DNA of 64,000 bases. It comes from Hylemonella gracilis str. Niagara R (GTDB lineage Bacteria; Pseudomonadota; Gammaproteobacteria; Burkholderiales; Burkholderiaceae_C). The number at the start of each line of letters is the position of its first letter. The first letter of the stretch is position 1. The DNA is taken from assembly GCF_000600295.1 (NCBI RefSeq), contig NZ_JEMG01000001.1, forward strand, positions 139,459 to 203,458, written 5' to 3'. The notes beneath the pieces were generated by a model, which worked only from the letters and a program-made list of their open reading frames with translations, had not been told where the DNA came from and ran no database searches. Of the stretch, positions 1-13,457 are shown piece by piece. Made by a program: the position numbers and the translations under genes.

Positions 1-11
1 TCCTTTGCCAT
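1..11 (-). CDS. tuf: Elongation factor Tu, first codons only (partial at window edge)
   Basis: Read on the minus strand, the first 11 bases of the window give ATG GCA AAG GA, the usual Met-Ala-Lys-Glu/Gly start of EF-Tu. A purine-rich GGAG ribosome binding site lies about 8 bases upstream. The position, directly downstream of fusA on the same strand, is where tuf sits in the str operon of Burkholderiales. The rest of the gene lies outside the window, so this call rests on the start codons and synteny only. Confidence 0.7.
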
Positions 12-150
12 TTCTATTCTCCAAAGAGCAATGCCCGTGTGTTGCTTTAACGTCTGCACGGTGTTGCGGAATCCTTCGCCACGGGCAACGAAGGGCACAC
101 AGTCGCAGACAAAAACCTTTGCACGCCAACGCCTGAAGCGGGGCAGCCGT

Positions 151-238
151 GGAACCGGCTTTGCCGGGCCACTGGCTGCGTCCCCCTTGCCACCGCAGGT
201 TGGCGTTCAAGGGGGAAGGCGCGCAGCGCCTCAGGGGG
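151..238 (+). repeat. Dispersed 3'-flanking repeat, copy 1 (fusA-tuf gap)
   Basis: An 88-bp block that recurs at 50766-50854, with about 79 of 88 bases identical by eye. In the sense of fusA it can fold into three hairpins: GGCGC/GCGCC, an 8-bp CCCCCTTG/CAAGGGGG stem around an 18-nt loop, and CCGGC/GCCGG with an AAA loop. It ends 6 bp from the fusA stop, between fusA and tuf, so the hairpins would lie inside the str transcript. It looks like a non-coding repetitive intergenic element. Confidence 0.75.
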
Positions 239-244
239 TTCTTC

Positions 245-2347
<2,103 letters not shown>

Positions 2348-2371
2348 GATGATCTTTCGTTGAACGAGTCA

Positions 2372-2390
2372 GGCCCGCTCGTGGCGGGCC
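2372..2390 (-). promoter_or_regulatory. Strong hairpin in the rpsG-fusA spacer
   Basis: A perfect 7-bp inverted repeat GGCCCGC/GCGGGCC with a 5-nt loop lies in the 68-bp spacer between rpsG and fusA. No T-run follows on the minus strand, so it is not an intrinsic terminator. It may be an mRNA processing or stability element of the str operon transcript. In E. coli the S7 feedback site lies one gene earlier, between rpsL and rpsG, so an S7 role here is only a guess. Confidence 0.5.
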
Positions 2391-2415
2391 CGATCCGTCA
2401 GATTGGGAACGATGC

Positions 2416-2886
2416 TTAGAAACGGAAGTGGCTGAAGGCCTTGTTGGCCTCGGCCATGCGGTGCACTTCATCGCGGCGCTTCATGGCGCCGCCACGGCCT
2501 TCCGTGGCCTCGATCAGTTCGTTGGCCAGGCGCAGGGCCATGGACTTCTCGCCGCGCTTGCGGGCGGCTTCCTTGATCCAGCGCATGGACAAGGCCAGGC
2601 GACGCACCGGGCGGACTTCCACGGGCACCTGGTAGTTCGCGCCACCCACACGGCGGGACTTCACTTCCACCATGGGCTTCACATTGTTGATGGCGATCGT
2701 GAACAGTTCCAGCGGGTCCTTGCCCGTCTTCTGTTCGATGGTGTCGAGGGCACCATAAATGATGCGCTCGGCGACCGCCTTTTTGCCGCCTTCCATGATC
2801 ACGTTCATGAATTTGGACAGCTCGACATTGCCGAACTTCGGATCCGGCAGGATTTCACGTTTAGGGACTTCGCGACGACGCGGCAT
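2416..2886 (-). CDS. rpsG: 30S ribosomal protein S7
   Basis: Small-subunit head protein that binds the 3' major domain of 16S rRNA and nucleates head assembly. It has 156 residues, with the canonical start [10 protein letters not shown] and the RNA-binding segment [16 protein letters not shown] near residues 77-92. It ends in the long C-terminal tail ([15 protein letters not shown]). It lies second in the str operon; the 168-bp spacer to rpsL is where S7 autoregulates in enterobacteria. The protein looks fully normal. Confidence 0.98.
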   Translation of the reverse strand: MPRRREVPKREILPDPKFGNVELSKFMNVIMEGGKKAVAERIIYGALDTIEQKTGKDPLELFTIAINNVKPMVEVKSRRVGGANYQVPVEVRPVRRLALSMRWIKEAARKRGEKSMALRLANELIEATEGRGGAMKRRDEVHRMAEANKAFSHFRF

Positions 2887-3054
2887 ATTTCACCTCATGT
2901 TTGCTTCAGTTGGCACCCTTTCAGGCACCGCGAGAGCCATCTGACTCCCACTTACTCGACCCACCCGAATTCAGTTCGAACACAAGCTTGGGGTCACTAC
3001 GCTTGGTTCGCCCGCGTGGAACGACTCAAGCACCGGAAAAATTCAGAAAACCGA

Positions 3055-3432
3055 TCAGGCCTTCTTCGGGCGCTTCGCGCCGTACTTGGAACGGGCCTGC
3101 TTACGATCCTTCACACCCTGCAGATCCAGGGAGCCACGAACGATGTGGTAGCGCACGCCCGGCAGATCCTTGACACGACCGCCGCGCACGAGCACGACAG
3201 AGTGCTCCTGCAGGTTGTGGCCTTCACCGCCGATGTAGGAAATGACCTCGAAGCCATTGGTCAGGCGCACCTTGGCGACCTTACGCAGGGCGGAGTTCGG
3301 CTTCTTGGGCGTCGTGGTGTACACGCGGGTGCACACGCCGCGACGCTGCGGAGAGTTTTGCATCGCGGGGCTCTTGGACTTGGTCGTTTCGACCTCACGC
3401 CCCTGACGCACGAGCTGGTTGATGGTTGGCAT
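3055..3432 (-). CDS. rpsL: 30S ribosomal protein S12
   Basis: Decoding-centre protein of the small subunit, 125 residues. The start was chosen at [10 protein letters not shown], the family N-terminus; the frame stays open upstream to 3567 but that part has no S12 likeness. Lys43 (TTPKKPNS) and Lys88 (GGRVKDLPG), the residues whose mutation gives streptomycin resistance, are both wild type. It is the first gene of the str operon, with a plausible promoter about 90 bp upstream. Confidence 0.98.
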   Translation of the reverse strand: MPTINQLVRQGREVETTKSKSPAMQNSPQRRGVCTRVYTTTPKKPNSALRKVAKVRLTNGFEVISYIGGEGHNLQEHSVVLVRGGRVKDLPGVRYHIVRGSLDLQGVKDRKQARSKYGAKRPKKA

Positions 3433-3523
3433 TGAAAAAACGTCCCTAAACGTTGGAGGCACCCGAAAGTGCAACCTGAAAAACGAAAACGTGAATCCCT
3501 TCGGAAATTCCGAAAAGCCCGCG

Positions 3524-3553
3524 AGTGTAGCAGGGAAGCCCACGCGCGGGCAA
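3524..3553 (-). promoter_or_regulatory. Candidate sigma-70 promoter of the str operon
   Basis: On the minus strand, a -35 TTGCCC (3548-3553) and a -10 TACACT (3524-3529) are separated by 18 bp, which gives an approximately 85-nt leader for rpsL. The leader holds a perfect 15-bp palindrome, TTCGGAAATTCCGAA (3500-3514). No other good promoter pair was seen in this 153-bp gap. The assignment is by eye. Confidence 0.45.
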
Positions 3554-3585
3554 GCCCACCGCGCCAATGACGGCTTCCGCCGGGG

Positions 3586-4971
3586 CTACTGAAACCAAAG
3601 CCGCAAGGCGTCCCAGGCCTGACCGATCAGACCCGCCTCGTCCACTTCATCCAAGGCCAGCAATGGGATTTCAAAGAGCGTGCGCTCACCCTCTCGAATG
3701 CGTAACAATGCCGCAGCCTGGCCTTGCCGCAAAGGCGCAATCAAGGGTTCGGCCCGCAACACATCCATGCGCAGCTGCATGCCCACGCCCGCAGGCACCG
3801 TCACCACGATGGCTTGCGGCCGACCCAGACGGACTTCGGCAGCGCGCCCCTTCCAGATGGCGGCCGTCAACACCGCTTGGTTGGCCTCGAAGAGCTTGAC
3901 CGCCTCGAAGGCGGTGTAGCCCCAGTTCAGCAGGCGCTGGGCCTCGGCCGCGCGAGCCTGCTCACTGCCCGCGCCCAGCACCACCGCCAGCAGCCTGCGC
4001 GGTCCCGGCGCGCCCGCCGTGCCCAAGTGCGGAAAGTCCCGCTGGGCCGTGGCCACGATGGAGTAGCCCACGGCCTCGACATGCCCGGTTTTCATGCCAT
4101 CGACCGAAGGATCCCGAAAGAGCAGCAGGTTGCGGTTACTGTCGTTCGCGGGCGGCGTGCCAGCGTAACGGTACTTGCGAATGCCGTGGAAATGGGCGTG
4201 TTCGGGAAACTCCTGCAGCAACCGCTGCGCCAGCACGCCGAGGTCGCGCGCCGTGCTCTGCTGCCCCGGCACCGGCAGACCCGTGGGGTTAGCGAAATGA
4301 GTGGTCCGCAAACCCAGGGCCCGCGCCTTGTCGTTCATTCGCGCAACAAATGCTTCCATGCTGCCCGCCACGCCCTCCGCCAGCGCCAGGGCGCCGTCAT
4401 TGCCCGACTGCACCAACAGGCCCTTGATCAGGTCTTCCACCGGCACGCGCATGCCGGCTTCGAGGAACATGCGGGAACCGGGTTGGCGCCGGGCCCGTTC
4501 ACTGATGGGCAGCGCCTGGTCGAGGCTCAGTCGGCCATCACGCAAGGCTTCGAACACCAAGTAGACGGTCATCAGCTTGGTGAGCGAGGCTGGCGGCAAG
4601 GCTTGGTCCGCATTGCTCGCAGCCAGGGTCTGACCACTGCTCATGTCGAGCAACAGCCAGGCCCGCGCCGCCAGCTCCGGCGACGGGGGGGCCAAGGTCT
4701 GCCATGCGGGCTGTACGCCAGTGGCTCGCTCCCCCGCGAGCGCGGACGCCAACTCCGCCGACACCGAAGCCGCGCTGGAGCCCAGGTCTGCTCCGGAAGC
4801 AGAAACCGGTTCGGACAGCGCCGAGGCATCCACCGCCGCCGTCTGCAACGCCGTGGTCGCGGACGGCTGCGCGATGGCCTCCGGCGGCCGCATCCAGGCA
4901 CTGCCCAGCAGCAGCGCCAAGAAAACCATCTTTGCCGCCCGGCCAGCGCGCCAAACTCGCGCGCCCCTCAT
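3586..4971 (-). CDS. dacC: D-alanyl-D-alanine carboxypeptidase (PBP5/6 type)
   Basis: Trims the terminal D-Ala from peptidoglycan pentapeptides in the periplasm. All three serine-peptidase S11 motifs are present: SLTK (Ser129, Lys132), SGN (189-191) and KTG (294-296). A positively charged N-terminus plus a hydrophobic stretch (about 15-35) forms the signal peptide. A C-terminal beta domain and a final amphipathic helix match PBP5. Unusually, about 65 Ala/Ser-rich residues (35-95) separate the signal peptide from the catalytic domain, so the protein has 461 residues where PBP5-like proteins have about 390-400. The start codon overlaps the stop of the upstream hydrolase (ATGA), implying translational coupling. 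Confidence 0.9.
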   Translation of the reverse strand: MRGARVWRAGRAAKMVFLALLLGSAWMRPPEAIAQPSATTALQTAAVDASALSEPVSASGADLGSSAASVSAELASALAGERATGVQPAWQTLAPPSPELAARAWLLLDMSSGQTLAASNADQALPPASLTKLMTVYLVFEALRDGRLSLDQALPISERARRQPGSRMFLEAGMRVPVEDLIKGLLVQSGNDGALALAEGVAGSMEAFVARMNDKARALGLRTTHFANPTGLPVPGQQSTARDLGVLAQRLLQEFPEHAHFHGIRKYRYAGTPPANDSNRNLLLFRDPSVDGMKTGHVEAVGYSIVATAQRDFPHLGTAGAPGPRRLLAVVLGAGSEQARAAEAQRLLNWGYTAFEAVKLFEANQAVLTAAIWKGRAAEVRLGRPQAIVVTVPAGVGMQLRMDVLRAEPLIAPLRQGQAAALLRIREGERTLFEIPLLALDEVDEAGLIGQAWDALRLWFQ

Positions 4972-5627
4972 GCCGAGCCACCTGGATGCAAGGCACTCAG
5001 ATGCCGAACGACCAAGCCCTTCAGCAGAGGCAACTGCCCATGGAAAAAATGGCCGCCACCTGGCACCACGGTGACGGGCAGGACCTGCGGACGCGCCCAG
5101 TCCATCACAGCCGCCAGAGGCACGGTATCGTCGTGCTCGCCGTGCAGCACCAGGGCACGCTCGTGCAATTCGGGTGGCACGGCCGCGACCTGGAAACGGC
5201 TGGCCGCCGTACCCACGAACACCAGTTTCTCCAGCGGGCGATGGGGCGTGAGGCGCGCCATGGCATGGCTCATCACGAAAGCGCCAAAGGAAAACCCAGC
5301 CAATGCCAGCGGACGCGGGTCGGAAACCGGCGCGAACTGATCGACCACGGCCAGGAAGTCTTCGACCTCCCCCTTGCCCTCGTCATGCGCGCCCTCGCTG
5401 GCCCCTACACCCCGGAAATTGAAACGCAGGGTCTGCCAGCCACATTGCAGAAACGCGCGCGCCAGGGTCTGCACGACTTTGTTGTCCATGGTGCCACCAA
5501 ACAAGGGGTGGGGGTGCGCGATGACCGCCACGCCTCGCGGCGACAACTCCGGCGCGGGGCTATCGCGCAGCAGCTCGATGCGACCGGCCGCACCCTGCAT
5601 GTGCAGGCGTTCGGTTTGGGCGTTCAT
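4968..5627 (-). CDS. Alpha/beta hydrolase (COG2945-like)
   Basis: A cytoplasmic serine hydrolase of 219 residues. The oxyanion segment HPHPLFGGTMDN is near 38-49, the nucleophile elbow GFSFGA puts the catalytic Ser at 113, the acid is Asp166 or Asp167 (HGEHDD), and the His is His193 (GGGHFFHG). The HPHP/GGGHFF pattern marks the COG2945-type family, whose natural substrate is not established. It lies 25 bp after the [2Fe-2S] gene and overlaps the carboxypeptidase by 4 bp, so the three probably form one transcript. Confidence 0.85.
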   Translation of the reverse strand: MNAQTERLHMQGAAGRIELLRDSPAPELSPRGVAVIAHPHPLFGGTMDNKVVQTLARAFLQCGWQTLRFNFRGVGASEGAHDEGKGEVEDFLAVVDQFAPVSDPRPLALAGFSFGAFVMSHAMARLTPHRPLEKLVFVGTAASRFQVAAVPPELHERALVLHGEHDDTVPLAAVMDWARPQVLPVTVVPGGGHFFHGQLPLLKGLVVRHLSALHPGGSA

Positions 5628-5652
5628 GGCTTGGCCTCCCTCACCCCTGCGC

Positions 5653-5994
5653 TCATCGACCCACCTCGGGGGCCAAGCGCAGACGCTCGACCACCTTGCC
5701 CTGCTTCAGATGCGATTCGACGATTTCATCGATGTCCTTGAGGTCGACATAGGTGTACCAGGTCTCCTCGGGATACACGACGGCCACAGGCCCCCCCGCA
5801 CAGCGGTCCAGGCAACCGGCCTTGTTGACACGCACCTTCCCCTTGCCGGAGAGGCCGGCTTCATGCACCTGCTTCTTGCAGTGCGCGAACGCCGCTTCGG
5901 CCTGATGGTCACCGCAACTGGCTTCGCCATTGGCGCGCTGGTTGAGGCAAAAAAAGATGTGGTGTCGGAAATATGACGGGGACTGGCTGCTCAT
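5653..5994 (-). CDS. Thioredoxin-like [2Fe-2S] ferredoxin
   Basis: A small 113-residue electron-transfer protein of the thioredoxin-like [2Fe-2S] family (COG3411). Four ligand cysteines have the expected layout: Cys16, Cys27 (C-x10-C), then Cys61 and Cys65 (C-x3-C); Cys39 is extra. The start at MSSQSPSYFRHHIFFC fits the family; the frame stays open further upstream without likeness. It is the first gene of a likely operon with the hydrolase and carboxypeptidase. Its redox partner is not evident from the context. Confidence 0.88.
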   Translation of the reverse strand: MSSQSPSYFRHHIFFCLNQRANGEASCGDHQAEAAFAHCKKQVHEAGLSGKGKVRVNKAGCLDRCAGGPVAVVYPEETWYTYVDLKDIDEIVESHLKQGKVVERLRLAPEVGR

Positions 5995-6059
5995 GACTGG
6001 AATTCTAAGAGCCGCCTGTAAACCCCGGCCCTGCTCCCACGCGTCGCGAGCGATCAAAG

Positions 6060-9124
<3,065 letters not shown>

Positions 9125-9140
9125 AGCAGGACAAACCACC

Positions 9141-10256
9141 ATGCGCGTCTTCCACATCGGCCCGGGCGGCGTCGCCGAAAGCGACCAGTTGCCCACGGCG
9201 CTGCCGGACGGCGCGCAAGGCGGCTTTCTGTGGGTCGCCTGCGCGCGACGAGAGTTCGAGGTCATGCAGGCTCAGGTACAGGGCATGCTGCAGTCTCTGT
9301 GCGGCGGGCCACTGGTGGACCTGCACCTGACGGACCTGCTGAACAAGCAGCTGCCCTCGCACTACGACTACACCTCCTTGTACGACCTGTTGGTGTTTCG
9401 CCGCCTGGCCGCTGGCCTTCGCGAGACCGACATGGAGCACCCCGGCGAACCCTTGCACGCACCCGTGCGGCATAGCGGCCCGCCGGTGCTGCGCCGCATC
9501 GACACCAGCCCCGTGGGCTTCGCCGTGTTCGACCGCCTGCTGCTGACCGTGCACCCGGCGGACTGCGCCGTGCGCGACAGCTACGCCGCGCGATTGCACA
9601 TGGCCGCCGCCGACACACGCGGCGGCAGTGCCCGCTTGCCGACCAATCCACCGGACCTGATGCTGCGCATCGTCAACCAGATGGTGGACGGTTACCTGGA
9701 CCTGCGGCGTGAACTGACGCGCCAGCTCGACCACTGGCAGGCGGAACTGCTCAGCCCCCGCGCCCGCTTCAACAATTGGAACGCGCTGCTTGATGCGCGC
9801 TTGTCGCTGCACCACCTGGACGAAATCTGCGAGGACCAGCGTGGAGCCATTCAGGACTGGATTGCCGCCATCACCACCTGGGCCATGCCGGCGGACGCCG
9901 TCGGCCGGCAAGAGCGCGAACTGCTACTTGTGCTCAGCCGCGACGTGCTAGAACACATTGAGCGCGTGGTGCACCATGTGCGTCGGCTGGAGCAGAGCGC
10001 GGAGACGGCGGTACAGATGCATTTCAGCGTGCAGAGCAACCGCACCAACGACATCATGCGCACTCTGACGGCGTTGACGGCGATCTTCCTGCCGCTGAAC
10101 CTGATCACCGGCTTCTTTGGCATGAACTTCGATTTCCTGCCGCTGATCCACAACAGCGGCGGCATCTGGTGGGCCGCCGCCATCATGGGCGCCGCCGCTG
10201 TCGGGCTGGCCCTGCTGTTCTGGCGCAACCGCTACCTGGACAGCAAGCGCCGCTGA
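9141..10256 (+). CDS. corA: CorA-family magnesium/divalent cation channel
   Basis: An inner-membrane pentameric cation channel of 371 residues. It has a large cytoplasmic domain with long helices and two C-terminal membrane helices. The first helix ends in the selectivity motif Gly-Met-Asn (FFGMNFDF, about 327-329) and the second is the segment IWWAAAIMGAAAVGLALLFW. The charged C-terminus (RNRYLDSKRR) is typical. Substrate could be Mg2+, Co2+ or, as in ZntB-like members, Zn2+. It starts 16 bp after hemB, so co-transcription is likely; a Mg2+ supply for the Mg-type HemB next to it is an attractive guess only. Confidence 0.9.
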   Translation: MRVFHIGPGGVAESDQLPTALPDGAQGGFLWVACARREFEVMQAQVQGMLQSLCGGPLVDLHLTDLLNKQLPSHYDYTSLYDLLVFRRLAAGLRETDMEHPGEPLHAPVRHSGPPVLRRIDTSPVGFAVFDRLLLTVHPADCAVRDSYAARLHMAAADTRGGSARLPTNPPDLMLRIVNQMVDGYLDLRRELTRQLDHWQAELLSPRARFNNWNALLDARLSLHHLDEICEDQRGAIQDWIAAITTWAMPADAVGRQERELLLVLSRDVLEHIERVVHHVRRLEQSAETAVQMHFSVQSNRTNDIMRTLTALTAIFLPLNLITGFFGMNFDFLPLIHNSGGIWWAAAIMGAAAVGLALLFWRNRYLDSKRR

Positions 10257-10274
10257 GCGGAACCGCGAGCCCCA

Positions 10275-10931
10275 TCACTGCGGACCTGAGCCCGCCTTGA
10301 GTCGCTTGAGCAAGTCCCCCACCAGTTCCAGGCGCAGCAGCGGACTTTCAACCGCCAGGAACTTCTGCTTGAGTTGCGGGCTCACGGGCAACACATCGCA
10401 CCAGCGGTAAGCCAGCCAACCGCAATCGTCCCATTGCAGCGGCGGCTGAATCGGCAGCCAGGCCTCCTCACGGCCAGCCACGTCGGCCTGCAGACTTCGG
10501 TAGAGGCGCTGCAAGTCGTCGCGCAGCGCACGCAGGTCTTCCGGCACGGGCACCGCAGCTGCTTCCTCCAGCAGCAGGCCCTCGCCGACCCAGAGCCCGT
10601 GCTTCAGCTGTTCGCTGCCCTGCAACTGAAAGCGAGCGCCGCCCCGGCACTGGATCAGGATCAGGCCGGGCTGTGGACGCTCGAAGACCTCGATGTGCGC
10701 CAGCGTGCCAATGTCGTGCAGCACTTCCACGGGTGGCTCGGTCTCGCCAAGCGCGGGCGCGCGCCGCACCTCGCTGCCCTGGCGCAGGCAGACCACGCCA
10801 AAAGGCACCTTTTCCTTTTGGCAGCGCTGGATCAGGTCCAGGTAACGCACCTCGAACACGCGCAGCGACAGCACGCCGCCCGGATAGAGCACGGATTGCA
10901 AGGGGAACAGCGGGATCTGGGCGGAAGCCAT
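10275..10931 (-). CDS. Lon N-terminal (LAN) domain protein
   Basis: A stand-alone copy of the substrate-binding N-domain of Lon protease, 218 residues, without ATPase or protease domains. The diagnostic start IPLFPLQSVLYPGGVLSLRVFEVRYL is at residues 6-31. A helical C-terminal part ends the protein. Members are common in proteobacteria and of unknown function. It is the last gene of a likely three-gene minus-strand unit with the amidohydrolase and dienelactone hydrolase, with gaps of 24 bp each. Confidence 0.85.
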   Translation of the reverse strand: MASAQIPLFPLQSVLYPGGVLSLRVFEVRYLDLIQRCQKEKVPFGVVCLRQGSEVRRAPALGETEPPVEVLHDIGTLAHIEVFERPQPGLILIQCRGGARFQLQGSEQLKHGLWVGEGLLLEEAAAVPVPEDLRALRDDLQRLYRSLQADVAGREEAWLPIQPPLQWDDCGWLAYRWCDVLPVSPQLKQKFLAVESPLLRLELVGDLLKRLKAGSGPQ

Positions 10932-10955
10932 GGGCGTGCGGCTTGGCGGACTCGA

Positions 10956-11882
10956 TCAGGGTTCGCTCAGTTGGAACAAGGCCGCGCCATTGCCCCAGGC
11001 AATGCGACGGGCGACATCGGGCGGCAGGTCGGCCAGCCAACCGCGGTAGTCCCGCATCAGTTCACCGTAACTGTCCCAGCGGGCGTTGATCCAGGTGTCG
11101 GAACCGATCAGAAATCGGTCGGGAAACTTCAGCAGCAAGTCCCGCCATGGGGCGCACAACTGTGCGCCCCCACGCTCACCCCGCGTGGCGGAACAGACCA
11201 GGCCGGGCCGGTAGGACAACTCGCCCATCAACCCTGGGTACTTCTCCATCAACGCCCGCACCCGCGTTGCCGGCGGCCCCCCGATGCCGGTGTGCGCCCA
11301 GATCAGGCGGGCCCGGGGCGCATGGGCCATCAGCAGGTCCACCGCTGTGTCGTCCACATGCGCCAGCACGGCCAGGCCATGTTGCTGCGCGTAGCGCATG
11401 AGTTTCCTGGCGACCGGGCCATTGGCGTTGGCGCTGTCGTACAGATGGAATTCGCCGATGCCCCGGTAAGGCCCGGCCGCCGTGCCCCGCGCATGCTCTT
11501 CCCGCACCATGTCATAGATGCTTTCGTCATGGTGCCAGGTGCCGTAGTCCATGCGGTTGCGGTAAAGGCGGATGAAAGGCACGACGGTGACGCGCTCGCG
11601 CGCCGCGTCCTGCGCATGGGCCCGCGCCAGCATCTGGGTGCCTTCGTTGGGGCGGCTGTTGGCGATCACTGCACGCACCCCACTGGCCCGCATGCGGGCC
11701 AGCACGTCACTCAGCGGATGGGGGCCCTCGTAAGCCTCGACGTTGTAATGCAGGTGCGCGTCGAACAAGGGGCCAGCATAGCCCGCCACCGAGTCCGCTT
11801 CGTTGGCGCGTGCTGCTGGGACAAGCCCCAACATGGCCGACAGCGCCAGCAGCGACAGGCTCCTGATCAGCGTTTGCTTCAT
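10956..11882 (-). CDS. Periplasmic amidohydrolase-family protein (Amidohydro_2)
   Basis: A predicted metal-dependent TIM-barrel hydrolase, 308 residues. It has a signal peptide (1-26, cleavage after ARA). The metal motif DAHLHYN puts His43 and His45 at the first strand; further His residues occur in AHVDD and WAHTG, and Asp in LIGSDTW. Substrate is unknown. The segment [17 protein letters not shown] (about 238-254) is encoded by a palindromic stretch (11149-11188) and replaces a usually plain loop. It sits between the dienelactone hydrolase and Lon-N-domain genes. Confidence 0.8.
   Translation of the reverse strand: MKQTLIRSLSLLALSAMLGLVPAARANEADSVAGYAGPLFDAHLHYNVEAYEGPHPLSDVLARMRASGVRAVIANSRPNEGTQMLARAHAQDAARERVTVVPFIRLYRNRMDYGTWHHDESIYDMVREEHARGTAAGPYRGIGEFHLYDSANANGPVARKLMRYAQQHGLAVLAHVDDTAVDLLMAHAPRARLIWAHTGIGGPPATRVRALMEKYPGLMGELSYRPGLVCSATRGERGGAQLCAPWRDLLLKFPDRFLIGSDTWINARWDSYGELMRDYRGWLADLPPDVARRIAWGNGAALFQLSEP
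11149..11188. repeat. Palindromic segment inside the amidohydrolase gene
   Basis: Two adjacent inverted repeats lie inside the coding sequence: GGGGCGCACA (11149-11158) with TGTGCGCCCC (11161-11170), and CCACGC (11170-11175) with GCGTGG (11183-11188). Together they encode an Arg/Gly-rich loop. They may be a trace of a repeat insertion or chance in GC-rich coding DNA. Confidence 0.45.
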
Positions 11883-11906
11883 GGCCTGTCTCCTCCAGGT
11901 GTTCGT

Positions 11907-12596
11907 TCAGGCGAGGTGCTCGGCCAGGAAAGCCAACGTGCGCTCGCGGGCCAGCCGAGCCGCCTCGGCATCGTAGGCCGCGCGGTGGTCGCAGTTGAAC
12001 CCGTGGTGGGCGGGGTAGAGGTGGACCTGCACGTCAGGGTGCGCCTTCCTGAGCGCCTCCACGCCGTCCAGGGGCACGTAGTTGTCCCTGTCGCTGAGAT
12101 GCGCCATCACGGGCGCCTGCAGCTTCTGCGCCAACTCCTGTGGCTGCGTCATGCCACCGCCGTAATAGGGCACGGCGGCGCTCAGGCCTGTGATCCGGCC
12201 CGCAGCGCGCCAGGTGAGCAGACCGCCCCAGCAGTAACCAACCATCCCCACCTTGCCGCCGCTCTCGCGGGCTGCATGGTCCACCGCTGCCTGCAGATCC
12301 TGCAGCACGCCGGGTGGAGGCAGAGCTTCCACGGCAGCTTTCAGGCCCATGCCCTGCTTCATGTCCGCTTCCGTGTAGCCCAGTTCGACGCCAGGCTGCA
12401 CGCGGTGGAAGGTGGCTGGCGCGATGGCGAGGTAACCGGCCGCCGCATACCCCTCGGCCACCTCGCGGATGTGCGGGTTGACGCCGAAGATTTCCTGCAC
12501 GACCACGAGCCCGCCCTTGGCCCTGCCCGTGGGACGCGCCAGGTAGGCGGGAATGGATCGGCCATCGGCGGCCTGCAGGTCGATGAACTGTCCCAT
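11907..12596 (-). CDS. Dienelactone hydrolase family protein
   Basis: An alpha/beta hydrolase of 229 residues with a cysteine nucleophile. The elbow GYCWGG gives Cys122, with Asp171 (SDRDNY) and His198 (AHHGF) completing the triad. The N-terminal QEIFGVNPHIREVAEGYA segment is typical of carboxymethylenebutenolidase-like proteins. No chlorocatechol genes lie nearby, so a general carboxylester or lactone role is more likely than true dienelactone degradation. It is the first gene of a minus-strand trio and diverges from the SDR gene over an 83-bp gap. Confidence 0.87.
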   Translation of the reverse strand: MGQFIDLQAADGRSIPAYLARPTGRAKGGLVVVQEIFGVNPHIREVAEGYAAAGYLAIAPATFHRVQPGVELGYTEADMKQGMGLKAAVEALPPPGVLQDLQAAVDHAARESGGKVGMVGYCWGGLLTWRAAGRITGLSAAVPYYGGGMTQPQELAQKLQAPVMAHLSDRDNYVPLDGVEALRKAHPDVQVHLYPAHHGFNCDHRAAYDAEAARLARERTLAFLAEHLA

Positions 12597-12635
12597 GGGT
12601 CGACTCCTTGACTGTCTGGTTGTCGGGCTGCGTCA

Positions 12636-12654
12636 CGACAATGGTATCTTGTCG
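12636..12654. promoter_or_regulatory. Inverted repeat between dienelactone hydrolase and SDR genes
   Basis: A 6-bp inverted repeat, CGACAA (12636-12641) and TTGTCG (12649-12654), with a 7-bp spacer in the 83-bp divergent gap. It is a possible operator serving both genes, but short arms make chance plausible. Confidence 0.3.
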
Positions 12655-12679
12655 CCCTCGCATGCGCAGGGGACAAAAC

Positions 12680-13441
12680 ATGAAACAAGTTCTGTTGGTG
12701 ACCGGCGGCGGCCGCGGCATCGGCGCCGCCACGGCCCTGCTGGCTGGACAGCGCGGTTATGCCGTGGCCGTGAACTACGCGGCCGACGCGGCATCGGCCA
12801 GTTCCGTGGTGGAACGCATCCGCGCCGGTGGCGGCCAGGCCCTGGCCGTGCAGGCCGACGTGTCGGAAGAAGCCCAGGTGCTGGCCATGTACGCCCGCAT
12901 CGACCAGGAACTGGGGCCGCTGACGGCCTTGGTCAACAACGCAGGTGTCGTGGACAGCACCCAGCGCGTGGACGAACAAAGCCTCGCCCGTTGGCAGCGC
13001 ATGTTCGCCATCAATGTGTTTGGCACCCTGCTGTGCTCGCGCGAAGCAGTCAAGCGCATGAGCACGAAGCATGGCGACACATATGGTGGAGGCAAGGGCG
13101 GCGTCATCGTCAACCTCAGCAGCGTGGCCGCGCGCCTCGGCGGGGCCGGTCAGTATGTGGATTACGCGGCGGCCAAGGGCGCGGTGGATGTATTCACCCT
13201 GGGCCTGGCGCGCGAGGTGGCCACCGAGGGCATCCGCGTGAACGCGGTACGCCCCGGCGTGATCGACACCGACATCCACGCCAGCGGTGGTCAGCCCGAC
13301 CGCGCCCAGCGCATGGCGTCCGCGATCCCCATGCAGCGGCCCGGCACGGCCTCGGAGATCGCCCAGGCCATCGTCTGGCTGCTCTCGCACGAAGCCAGCT
13401 ACGCCACCGGCGCCGTGCTCGACGTGTCAGGAGGGCGCTGA
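12680..13441 (+). CDS. Short-chain dehydrogenase/reductase (FabG-like)
   Basis: An NAD(P)-dependent Rossmann oxidoreductase of 253 residues. The cofactor motif TGGGRGIG is at 8-15, NNAG at 86-89, the catalytic Ser in NLSSV (147-148) and YAAAK at 162-166. The C-terminus (ATGAVLDVSGGR) is classical. Substrate is unknown; it is annotated glucose-1-dehydrogenase or FabG-like in many genomes. The start MKQVLLVTGG was chosen for the family N-terminus and the GGGG ribosome site 8 bp before it. marC follows after 16 bp. Confidence 0.88.
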   Translation: MKQVLLVTGGGRGIGAATALLAGQRGYAVAVNYAADAASASSVVERIRAGGGQALAVQADVSEEAQVLAMYARIDQELGPLTALVNNAGVVDSTQRVDEQSLARWQRMFAINVFGTLLCSREAVKRMSTKHGDTYGGGKGGVIVNLSSVAARLGGAGQYVDYAAAKGAVDVFTLGLAREVATEGIRVNAVRPGVIDTDIHASGGQPDRAQRMASAIPMQRPGTASEIAQAIVWLLSHEASYATGAVLDVSGGR

Positions 13442-13457
13442 GACCCGCGCCGGCCCC

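Noticed and set aside
12636-12654. The CGACAA/TTGTCG repeat as a sure operator
   Set aside because: Arms of 6 bp are expected by chance in a window of this size; kept only as a low-confidence feature.
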